Assembly (NCBI GenBank): GCA_019054805.1
Contig: JAHQIY010000018.1
Span: 372,001-436,000 of the forward strand
Length of the DNA stretch: 64,000 nucleotides
Reading direction: 5' to 3'
DNA from: Brachionus manjavacas
Lineage: Eukaryota; Rotifera; Eurotatoria; Ploima; Brachionidae
Part shown: in pieces, positions 34,301 to 44,661 of the stretch
Layout: each line of letters begins with the position of its first letter
How positions within the stretch are numbered: position 1 is the first letter of the stretch
The notes under the pieces: generated by a model
What the model saw: the letters and a program-made list of their open reading frames with translations, nothing else
What the model was told of the DNA's origin: nothing
The model's database searches: none
Made by a program: the position numbers and the translations under genes

Positions 34301-37300
34301 TCTATTAGAGCTGATGCACTACAAAGATCTTTTTTACGATGATAACTTTAATCAAGAAGATGTAAAAAAAAAAGCTTTGGTAAAATTTAATTAAATTTTG
34401 AACATTTTAGTGGAAATTTTTTTTGCATATTTAGGATATATACAGCAAGTATGTGGCTGTGTCTGCTAATTATTCAATTGACTGCCCAAAACAAGACCGA
34501 CTTAAGATTCATCATCTTTTTAATGAGCACAGTGCCAATACAAGTTTGGTATCACTAAAGGCCAACTCGGTTTTTATACCCACTTACGAAGACACCTTTG
34601 ATGCCATCGAAGAATTTCTTTTGCTTTCTCTGTATGATGACTGGAAGGTATTTATAGAAACGGAGGAAAATTTTTTCAATCATGTAAGTTACTAAATAAA
34701 ATCTTAATTTTTTCTTTTAATTTTGAAGTTTCTGTTAAAATTTTTTTTATTTATTTCTATCATATTAATTCTCAATTAGGAGATTTTCTTTCAAATATTT
34801 AGGTCTGATTTTGTTGAGCTCAAGAATTGAGTTATTCGATTGCTCAGCTATATAGCTATAATTTTTTTATTTCTTGGATAATTTTTGAAAATATATCTAA
34901 AGACTGATTTGGAAATTTCGTTATCAAAATTTCTTAAAATAAACTAATTCATTAAAAAAATGCAAATTTTAATGTATTTTATAAAATATGCTGATAAAAA
35001 ATTTGAAAATTTAAGGAAAATAAAAAACCTGTTTAAATTTTTATTATTTTATTTTAAATAAGTAATTTACTTGTCTATTCTGAAAAAAATAATTTACTGA
35101 AAATTATCTAATATTTTAAAAAAAGTAAATAAATTTAAATGTTAATAAATCCATTAGCAAAGCTTAGCGAAAGAGGAATAGATAATGAGAATATTAAAAA
35201 GTTAAAATCCTTTCTGTACTTTTTGTACTTGTGGTATTAAAAAAAATATTTTATTTAATCAATATTTAAAATATCAGTTTTAATTATAAATATTTATTGA
35301 AAATTAATAAAAACATAAATTTAATTAAATGAAAAGTAATTTTAGAAATTAGCTACTATTAGTTGTGTCTTCAAAGCTTTAATTTATTGATTGTATCCTA
35401 AAAAATAATATTAAGTGAAAATTTCATTTTTTCAAAATTTATTCTTTTTTTACATTTCGATGGTCATTTGAAGAGTTATCTAGTAAAATTATAAATTGAA
35501 AAGCTTTTCAAACCAAACACGGACATCTATGTAAAATATGTTTTAAGAAATTCAACCAAAAAATCACATTAAATTTAGAAATTTTAATTTCTAAGATTCT
35601 TTTTTTTACAAAAATAGGAAAATGCTTTTGAATTTTGAAATGATTTTTTTTTCCATTTAACTTCCAGTCCAGTTGATAGCACTATGAATTATGTGATATA
35701 ACAAAAAAAATTTTTTTTTCTTTGTTCCAAAATTCATAATGCCCAGTTGATAGTAAATGTGAGGTGGTCACATCTTTTCCATGCTCCTAAAAAAATCCAT
35801 TTAGTGTTGAAGAAAAAAAAAATATTGCTTAATGAAATAAATAGGAAGGAATAATAAAACATTTTCTTAACATTATATTGAAAATAAATATCATTGATCT
35901 GCACCTTTTCACAATTATATTTTTAACTAATTTTTAAAATTTTTTATCTAAAATTCTTTTATTAAAGAATGAAATTGAAAACATCGAACGTTCCATTAAC
36001 ATAAAATCAAGAAAAATTGATGAACTCATTGAACAAGGACTATTAAAAATTGTAATTTAAAAAATAATTTATTTTATAGACTAAAAATTTTAAAATTTAA
36101 AAAGTCACCCAAGTCCATAAATTCCAATGTTATCAGCTACGGCCCAAAAAAAACATCAGTTTTCCAGGGTTTGACAGACCAAGATGGAAATACAACTTCA
36201 AGATCACAATTTTTCGATCTTAATGAGCTTATTACCAACACCAGAGACTTTGAAATGTTCAAATCATACCTAGAATCAAAGAATGCTCTCACGGACATAC
36301 TATGCTGGATGGATATAGAAGCATATTCTCGTATTGATCCAAACGATCACGATTTGATCGAAGAACAAGCTAAAAAACTCAAAAAACTCTATTTAAATAA
36401 AAAATATTTATTTTCTAAAAACGGCCCCATAGACCAGGAGACACAAAATCTGGTACTTTTTGCCAAAAAAATAGCTTTTTTTCTTGTTTTACTTAAATTT
36501 TTTTAGATTTTGGAGAAAATCGGTGGATGGAACGTAATTCTACAAGACATTCCGCCAAATTTGCTAATCATTTTAGCCAGGAAACACATTGAGAACAAAC
36601 TTAAGTCACATTGGATACCAATGTACATAAACTCGGACTATAGATCGAGATCTGTTTTCAAAAACAGAACCCAAATGATGGACGTGGTCGACGATGTTTT
36701 GCACCTAAAAAACAAACACTCTACTAATAAAGAATTTTCGGTAAACAAAAAATTCATTTTAATTTATTTTTTGCTTAAGTTTATTTTTGTCAAGAAAATA
36801 AAAAAAAATAGATGGCTTTATTCATCGCAGATGATAATTAACTTAGGCAAGGCGCTCAGAAACAGCTTTACTGTCAAAGTATTTAGCAAATTTTTGACTT
36901 ACAAGTCCATACCAAGTGACGCAACTCCATTTGATTTGGAAATGAACAATAATTTGGTAAATGATCTTCAATTTTTGGTTGAAGTGCAAGAATACAAGGA
37001 TATGTATCAGCGAAATCCTGAAAATGAAAGACCTATCATTCAAAAAATGAAGCATGTTATTGACTGTTTTATCAATAATCGGATTCCGCCAAGAACTAGA
37101 ATTGATATACCTGAACAGTTGGTCGAGAGTATAATAGAACAAAAGGACTATTTGTCGCCGTATTTGTTCCTGGATGCTTATGTAAGATAACTTGCCCGAT
37201 AATATATTGACAATTTTCTCGGATTTTGATCATTTTGTAATCAAAAATTCTTATAAATATTTTTTCAAAGGAAATATTTTTTCTCTTATGATTATAATTT

Positions 37301-37883
37301 CAAAAGAAATTTAAGAAAAGATGCGAGTCTAAGATCTTTGTCCAGTCCAACAGTCAGTCAAATTTTTTATTTTTTTTAAATTTAAAAAATAATGAAAATA
37401 AGAGTAAAGAATAAAAAAAAATTATTTTAATTATTTTAATTTAAAAGTAGATTTTCAAGTTGAATTTGTCTATATGTAGTAAAAATCGAGCTACTTTTTA
37501 TTTCACCTAAAACAAACCTTAACTAGTTTAAAATCCAAGAAGATTTAAATCCAAATCGTCTGGTTGATTTACCTGATTTTAATTTAGCTAATTGTGTTTA
37601 ATTATTTGATGCCATATTGGATCGAGTTTAACCACATTCGATCGGGAAAAGAGCTAGAGTTGTTTGACGAATTCAGTTCATTTAAAAAATTGAAGGATTA
37701 TGGACCAGCTAGTGCTAGGCGATTGTCTTCGGCTACTTCACAAGAAGACTCTTCAAATGACGATCAAAATGTAAGAATAGAATTAGTTTTAAAAAAATGA
37801 AATTTTTACTTATTATTATTTTTTAGAATAAATGGAGATACAATCAATATATTAAAGCCTTGAAGACACAATTAATAGTTTGA
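25365..37883 (+). CDS. RGS22: RGS22-like multi-RGS-domain protein
   Basis: Fourteen phase-consistent exons: 25365-25415, 25468-26041, 26094-26184, 30157-30795, 30881-31039, 33439-34219, 34278-34379, 34435-34683, 35968-36051, 36105-36452, 36507-36740, 36831-37181, 37588-37770 and 37827-37883. They give about 1300 residues, close to human RGS22. The N-terminus (FEDLLATNSLFVDYFNEFL) and the block SMKWLRYRRLTLFLQSELY match the first RGS22 region. Later RGS-type helices appear in KQELENFKSYLKENDAF, FEMFKSYLESKNALTDI and VFNYLMPYWIEFNHIRS. RGS domains bind G-alpha subunits; RGS22 is known mainly from testis and ciliated cells. Between the domains are an acidic Ser/Thr/Glu-rich segment (exon 4) and a basic one (exon 6). 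The 3.97 kb and 2.4 kb introns carry transposon debris. A coding-like piece at about 26227-26296 does not fit the phase and was left out. Confidence 0.85.
26915..27560 (-). pseudogene. Dead mariner transposase in RGS22-like intron 3
   Basis: On the minus strand, broken frames give a mariner N-terminal trace (about 27530-27440), ELTESQKKK (about 27320), VVTGDEPW (about 27230, the block of the first catalytic Asp), and then directly HSSFSPDLSPCDFCWF (about 27170, with the third catalytic Asp). Part of the catalytic core between the first and third Asp is missing, and there are several frameshifts. It differs in sequence from the mariner at 38652-39572. Confidence 0.65.
27561..30156. other. Rest of RGS22-like intron 3, no gene recognised
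   Basis: A/T-rich intronic DNA. A block at about 29890-30070 is less A/T-rich and could be a small retroposon, but I cannot identify it. Confidence 0.45.
31040..33438. other. RGS22-like intron 5, no gene recognised
   Basis: A/T-rich DNA. A stretch at about 31510-31870 is similar in order to 35165-35580 in intron 8 (shared words such as CTGTACTTTTTG and GGACATC), indicating a diverged dispersed repeat present in both introns. Confidence 0.45.
34684..35967. other. RGS22-like intron 8, no gene recognised
   Basis: A/T-rich DNA carrying the second copy of the repeat described for intron 5 (about 35165-35580). No coding character. Confidence 0.45.
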
Positions 37884-37953
37884 ATGAAATGCAAAGTGTC
37901 TATTTTTAAAATTATTTTTCATTTAATTAAATTTTATGTTTTTATTAATTTTA

Positions 37954-37959
37954 AATAAA
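37954..37959 (+). terminator. Poly(A) signal AATAAA of the RGS22-like gene
   Basis: The first canonical AATAAA lies about 70 bases after the stop at 37881-37883, followed by a T-rich stretch. Confidence 0.5.
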
Positions 37960-38399
37960 TTTTTTTCAAAAGTGATATTTTCAATTTTTATATTCTTTTA
38001 CGGATGCATTGTCATATCAATAATTAAATTTTCATTTGAAAATAAATATAATTGTAATATGGATAATTAAATTAAAGATTTTAATTTATTAAGAGTTAAC
38101 TTATTAATTTTAAATTTAACTCAATAAAATTCTCCGGATTCCGTTTAATTTTTAAATGACAATTAATTTTTTTTAAATAACTTTTATTAATAAGTCTAAA
38201 GCTGGTTTGATTAAGAGATCACTTTACTTTTTTTTGATGAACAACAATTTCAGCTACAAATCTTTTAAAACTTCAAAAGTTGGTTTTTTACTAAGCGACT
38301 TACTTCCAATCAAGAAACTTATCCCGATAAACTTGGAACTATACTCAAATACGGCAATATTATTTTTGATTAAGAGTATGAATTTTATAAGAAATTAGA

Positions 38400-38533
38400 G
38401 TTTTTGAATAATTGTTAATTAACTAATGTATAATTTTGAGATAAAAAGAATAAAACAATAATGCTATTTTTTTAAATATTTACCAAAATGGATCTTACAT
38501 CAGTTCTTGTTTCAACTGAAGAAAAAATTTCAA
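38400..38533. repeat. Direct repeat, left copy of about 120 bases
   Basis: It matches 40501-40618 in order: TTAATTAACTAATGTAT, TTTTGAGATAAAAAGAA, AATGCTATTTTT, CATCAGTTCTT and TTTCAACTGAAGAAAA. The copies lie about 2.1 kb apart on either side of the mariner element. Confidence 0.6.
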
Positions 38534-38649
38534 TTATGACCACAAGATCAATATCCTGAGTTCTGAATTCATTAGTTTCACTTATGACTTGGCTGAAAGC
38601 AAAGTATAATGATAAAAAAGAACAAAAACAAAAATAGTTTTTTAAATTT

Positions 38650-39574
38650 TATTAGGTTGTTTAATAAGTTTTTTCGTTTTTTTCTAGACTTTATTTATTT
38701 ATAAAAACTAAAATAAAATATAATTAGTCACTAAAATAATTTCCTTCGCTAGAAATACACATCTCCCATCTTTCTGGCAGCATTTTGATCCCTCGCTCGT
38801 AGAAGCTGGCTGGCTTTGAGGTGAAATATTGACTGATGTCTTTTTTGATTTCCTCCAAGTCTGAGTAACTTTTTTCACTGAGGAAGTGTTGCATGGATCG
38901 GAACAAATGGTAATCTGAAGGAGCTAAGTCTGGTGAATAAGCTGGGTGAGATAAGACTACCCAGCCTAGATTCTCTATCGTGTTCCGAGTCGTTTTTGCA
39001 ACATGTGGCCTAGCGTTGTCATGTAAAAGAATCACTTTTCGCTTTCCGTTAGCTCTGTGTGGTCGCTTTGTTTCCAGAGCGTGACTCAAACGTATCAATT
39101 GTTGTGAATAAAGGTCTGCGGTTATCGTTTGCTTGGGCTGCAGTAGCTCATAATAGATTATACCCTTCTGATCCCACCAAACACGTGTCATCAGCTTCGA
39201 CGGTTCTCTCAAAGCGTTTTTTGTCATTGAGGTCCAAATCTCCAGCTTTGAATCGAGCAAACCAATTTTTACAAGTGCGAACAGTCAGAGCGTCGTCGCC
39301 ATATACCAAACAAATCGATTTGGTAGCCTCTGTCGCATTTTTCCCTTCGTTAAACTTGAATAACATGCAATGGCGGATTTGCATTTTTTTGTCATACATT
39401 TATATTTAGTTAATTATTAAGAAATTTAAAAAGCAAACATATAATCATATATATCATTTGAAAGAACAAGAGTTGCTCTTTCAAATGACGTACAACATTG
39501 CATAAAAAAGTCTAATCTTTGATGAGATTTTTTCATTTAAAAATCGACGAAAAAACTTATTAAACAACCTAATA
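38650..39574 (-). mobile_element. Mariner (DD34D) element with terminal inverted repeats, transposase defective
   Basis: The 921-base element at 38652-39572 is bounded by inverted repeats TTAGGTTGTTTAATAAG and its complement CTTATTAAACAACCTAA. A TA duplication lies at each side (38650-38651 and 39573-39574). The minus-strand transposase has the N-terminal HTH (about 39399-39240) with CKNWFARFKAGD, then a shift of frame into the catalytic part. That part has HDNARPH and SPDLAPSDYHLF, whose Asp residues are separated by 34 residues as in classic mariners. The region with the first catalytic Asp is deleted: about 225 codons remain against about 345 in the family. It cannot code for an active enzyme but could be mobilised in trans. 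Confidence 0.85.
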
Positions 39575-41361
39575 TTTTGAATATTTAAAGGGTTTGTTTT
39601 GGGTAAAACTTCATTTATTACATTTTCAAATTTTTTCCTTAATTTAGAAGGTAAATTGTAGCAAATTATGTACGATGATTAATTTATATTATATCAAATG
39701 AAATGACGACCGGTTTCCCGGACCTATTTAAAATTTAATAAATTCAAATGATTAAAATAAAATAAAATAAATAAGTTATTAAATATTTTAAAAAGAATTC
39801 AAATTTAAAAAAATAATCAATACCACAAACTTAAAAGTTATAAAAACGCTTTGAATTTAAATAAAATACAATACATGAAAAAAAAATTTTAAACAAATTG
39901 TGTAAATAACTAGGAATGAAATCATTATTAAGATTCGTTTTAAGTTTCAAAAATAAATTAATTAATTTAGCTTATATTTTTGATCTTAAATCCAAGTCGT
40001 CTATTTTATCTTCAATAACATAAAATTTGAAATGTATGCAAGTATCATGATTATTTAAATCAAAATGTGTTGATGCAGATGTTGTTTTAAAATATGGGAT
40101 AAAATTTTATTCTTATTTTTTGTATGTTTAGTTTGACCAATATAATAAAAATCTTTACATTTCAAAAATTTAATTACATAAACAGAATTAATGCTATTAA
40201 AATGAGTGTTTCACAAAATTGGTTATTAAAACCCTTTCAAATTAAAAAATTTAATTCTATCAGTGAAACCAAAAATTCTTCAGTTCATAATTTTACATTT
40301 ATAATAGTAATAAACATTGAAGATCTTAAATTTTAAACCATGAATTAAAATAGACTTCGAGTTAAAAGAAAAACTTGAAATATAACTTAATCTAATTCTA
40401 CTAAATAAATTTTGTTCTTGATTTTTACAATGATTATATGAATTCATCAATATTCTTTTTAAATTGGTAATATTACAATTAAAAGGAGTCCTTATAATCA
40501 GTGAATAATTTTTAATTAACTAATGTATTATTTTGAGATAAAAAGAAAAAAAAATGCTATTTTTGTAAATATTTACAAAATTGTATATAACATCAGTTCT
40601 TCTTTCAACTGAAGAAAAGATCAGCATTCTAATTAATTATCTCCTTCAAAGACTTGACTTTTTTCCTTCTGGGTTCGTGGAAATAAAATAATTCAAATCG
40701 AAATCAAATTTATTCAGTTTGATTACAAGTACACAGTTGGTCAAAAGTCCAAGTTCGGACTTGACTTTGAAGACAAGCAATTTAGTAAAAATATGTGAAT
40801 TTTTAGATTTTTAGACGATTTTCCTTTTTTTTTTATGAAATTCAATTAAATTTTTCGCATTCATTAAAAATTGATTGTGAAGTATTTATTAAAGATCTTC
40901 ATATCATGTTTCTTAATTAATAGATAGTATTTTTTTTATTATTTTTTTAGGTTGCAGATGATTGAGTTTATTTTAATTTAAAAAGTGATTTTTTTTTAAT
41001 TTGAATGTAAATATAATTAAATGAATTGCAAAAAAATTGTCTTTTTCAGTTTCTTGATTTTTTGTTTAACTTTTAGTTTTGAGTCTAAAACAAAAATCAA
41101 TAATAAATAAACAAAATTTGAAATAGCCTTTTTCATTAATTGTTTATAATACATGAAAATATAATTTAAAAAAAAAACATATAATCTTTGAATACCATTA
41201 AATATCTTTTTTCAAATTATCATTTTATATCAAAAAATTGATAAATTTTGAAAAAATTTGAACCCCATGTAATTATTCACCAATTTTTAGATCTTATAAG
41301 AAAAAAATAAAAATAATTTACATGCATAAAAATTAATTTATTTTTTGAACAAAAAATAGAA
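39575..41361. other. No gene recognised; contains the right copy of the 120-base repeat
   Basis: A/T-rich DNA. The right copy of the direct repeat is at 40501-40618. Sequence around 40700-40790 holds several GACTT/AAGTC words resembling the 9370-9755 family. Confidence 0.45.
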
Positions 41362-44239
41362 ATGTCTAGATTTGATATAGTGATATTCGGAGCAAGCGGT
41401 TATACCGGGAAGTTTGTTGTGAGAGAACTAGCCAAAACTAGTAATAGAGAAAAACTAACATGGGCTATTGCCGGCAGATCGAAACAAAAGCTTGACCAAG
41501 TTATTGACTCTTTATCAACCGAACTAGGTAATTAGAAGAAAAAATCAATCATAAATATTTGAGTTTTAACCATTTTTTAAAAAGGCATTGATTTAAGTCA
41601 AATAGAAAGAATTATAGTTGACATTAGTGACGAGCAATCTGTGACATTAATGTGCCAGAGGGCTCGACTCCTGATTAACTGTGTCGGACCAGTAAATAAA
41701 TTTTTTTTTTATAATTTCTTAATTCTAAAAAAAAACAAAGTACCGCTTTTATGGCGAACAAGTGGTGCAAAAATGTGTAGAAAACAAAACTCATCATTTG
41801 GATGTGAGTGGTGAACCGGAATACTTAGAAAGGATGCAGCTCAAGTTCCACGAAAAAGCCCGAGAAAATGGAGTGTTTGTTGTAGGAAGTTGTGGTTTTG
41901 ATTCTGTGCCCGCAGATATCGGAACTTTATTTACTCAGCTAAATTTTAAAAGTAAATTTGGAATTTTTTTAAAAACTTATTATGATTTTAATTAAAGATG
42001 ACTTGAATAGTGTTGAAAGCTTTTTAACATTTGATTTTGGAGATAAAGTTAATTTAAATCTTTTTTTTTAATTTTATTAACTTTTTTAAACAAAGCCTGC
42101 GAGTTTTAATTATGCCACATGGGAATCAGCGGTATACGGCTTTGCGTCTTCTAAACACTTGGGCGAAATTCGTCGCCAACTATTCAAAACCCGATTGCCA
42201 AAGCCTAAATTTAAATTACCACTCAGGTAAACAAAAATCTCTGTCTCAATTTAAATACAATTTATTAACATAGAACCAACAAATTTGGATATTTTTATGA
42301 CAATGATCTTCAAAAATATTGTATGGATTTTATGGGCAGTGATAAGTCAGTGGTACAAAGAACCCAGTACTTTAACTACAATGTTTTGAACCAAAAACCG
42401 GTTTGTATTTAATTTCAATTTTAAAATATCTATAATTCCTTGTCAAAATTGGCCGAGAAAATTTTGAATGCTGATATCAAATTTTTCCCTAAAAGGGTTG
42501 AGATGACAATAAAAATGTATCATACTAAAAACAATAGACAATATTTAACAAGCTTTATTTTTTCATCTATCTATAAAAAATTTTAAACCTCAAAGTCAAA
42601 AATCAAACAAAAGATTTAAATTAAAGCAAAGATAACTTAATTTTTTTTCCTAATTTTAAATATTGACTAACACCAAAATTAAAAAAAAATAATTTATCCT
42701 TTATCTAATTATAATCGCAACTTTGACTCTTTGACTTTTGAACAACACTGAGAAAATTAAATAAACAAATCATTCTAATGCATTTAACAAATTTTTAAAA
42801 ATAAGATTTTTTCAAATTTCCCTGCATCTAAATCTTTTAAAAAATTTTTTAAAAATTTGATTCAAATTTGACTCTTTTTGAACAAAATTAATAATCAGAC
42901 TGATCAGACTTGGTGTCTGTTGGAACATCATTTGAAGCTTTGGTCTCATTGTGTGTTTTAATTATCTATTTTATCTTTGACTTTATTCTTTATTAAAAGT
43001 CCAGAAAATTAAATAGTAAAGAAAAATTAAAGTAATATTTACAAAAATATATTTTGTCTAGTTAATAATTTATCAAAAAACTTTGATTTAATGAGGCATA
43101 TAATGAATAAGATACAAAATTAAAAAAAAGTTGTATCTCGAAGAACAAAAATGTTTATTTTTTGGTATAATATGTTTTATAATTTTAAATTAGCGAACAT
43201 TTTTTTATCCTCCAAATTTTTTTCTAAAGTTATTAAACAAATTAATACCGATAAGTTAATACTAATAATTTGCTACAATTTGCCTTCTGACTTAAAGACA
43301 AAAATTGGAATATGAAAAAAAATAAGTCTTCAACCCAAAAACCCTTTTAAATATTCAAAATAAAATTTAAAAAAATTTATTTTTCTAAATTTTCATTTAA
43401 CAAGCTGAATGATTATTAACGAAATTTTGATTAAATTAAATTTTTTCAAACCATTTCTAATTGCTGAGAGAATATTTTATTAATTAAGACATTGACAAGT
43501 CTAAAAAAAGATAATTTATAAACAAAATGTCGATTTTTTGTATTAAACTATTCAACTGTAACAAGAAAATTTTATTAAGAAAACCAATTATTATTTTAGA
43601 TACAGTACAGACCATACTTTACAATTGGCAGTGCATTGTATACATTGGTGACCATACTATGGGGTCTGTCATTCTCAATGTTGGCAAATTACAAATTTGG
43701 CCGAAGCCTGTTGCTAAAATATTACAAATTTTTCTCCTTTGGCTTGGCATCCAAAAAAGAGACCAGCATCGATCAAGTAATTAAAAATAAAATTTTTTTG
43801 CTCAGACTTATTTTGTGCAGATGGAAGGCATCTCATTCAAAATGCTCTTCAAAGGAACCGGCTTCAAGCTAGAGGACTCAGAGTGCCAGCACCAGCCGAA
43901 CCAAGTGATCATCACCGAAATGAGTGGCAAAGGTATTTGAGATTTTTTTTTTAAATTTTTTTAAGGAAAATTAATTTTGCTGCCAGAACCAGGCTATGTT
44001 TCTACATCGAAGATAGTTTTGAATTGTGCAATTGTTTTACTAAGTGAATCAGATAAGATCGCAATCAAGTAAATTTAAATTTATTTAATTTTAAAAAAGT
44101 AATAATGAAAATTTAAAGTGGTGGTGTGTTGACGCCCGGAGCGGCTTTTAGAAATACTAGCTTGATAGATCGCTTGAAAAGTGATGGGTTTGATTTCAAA
44201 ACTATAAGAAACGATTCAATAGCTAAAGCCAATTTATAA
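41362..44239 (+). CDS. SCCPDH: Saccharopine dehydrogenase-like oxidoreductase
   Basis: Ten phase-consistent exons: 41362-41527, 41585-41691, 41741-41951, 41998-42047, 42096-42226, 42274-42400, 43600-43776, 43821-43932, 43987-44068 and 44119-44239. They give about 427 residues against about 429 in human SCCPDH. The N-terminus is a Rossmann nucleotide-binding fold (IVIFGASGYTGKFV), followed by AIAGRSKQKL, LLINCVGP and the HHLDVSGEPEYLE and GSCGFDSVPAD blocks of the family. The penultimate part has a hydrophobic segment (TIGSALYTLVTILWGLSF), then FGRSLLLKYYKFFSFG. The C-terminus has GYVSTSKIVLNCAIVLL and GGVLTPGAAFRNTSLIDRL. The substrate of SCCPDH is not settled; the protein is associated with lipid droplets and membranes in animals. 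Intron 6 is about 1.2 kb; the others are about 45-60 bases. Confidence 0.93.
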
Positions 44240-44272
44240 TTATTTTGCTTTTCATGGCTTTAAATAAGTCAC

Positions 44273-44278
44273 AATAAA
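44273..44278 (+). terminator. Poly(A) signal AATAAA of SCCPDH
   Basis: A canonical signal lies 34 bases after the SCCPDH stop, followed by an A run and a T run. Confidence 0.6.
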
Positions 44279-44454
44279 ATTTAAAAAAAAATTTTTTTTT
44301 TTATTTTTTTTGTAGCGATGCCGCGGCAAATTAGACCCAACACTTGGCTCACAGACTAGACTCAGTGCCGAACATAATTTAAACTAACTTTTAAAATTAA
44401 TAAAAAGTGTATAAGTTAGCTCGCAAAATTTTGTGAACATACACAAAAAAATTT

Positions 44455-44565
44455 CTAAATGCACGTGGTCCCGTTCTAAGATTTAAAAGAGTAACAAAAA
44501 AATTATAAAAAAAAATAAAAAAATAAAATATTTTACCTTTTCTTTGGGCACACGTGGTCTTTTCC
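44455..44565 (+). promoter_or_regulatory. Two CACGTGGTC E-boxes upstream of AKAP1
   Basis: GCACGTGGTC at 44461-44470 and ACACGTGGTC at 44550-44559 are the only such motifs I noticed in the AKAP1 upstream region. They lie in GC-richer patches about 200 and 110 bases before the ATG. CACGTG is the core of bHLH/bHLH-ZIP sites (USF, Myc/Max and MiT/TFE type). The duplicated 9-base core in one orientation suggests a real regulatory site, though no factor can be named. Confidence 0.4.
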
Positions 44566-44661
44566 GCAAGTTTTAGGTCTAAATTGCCAATCAATAGGCA
44601 ATTGAATTAACAATCTATCTTTATCTAGAGAAACAAAAAATAATAAACTAATTTTTAAACT

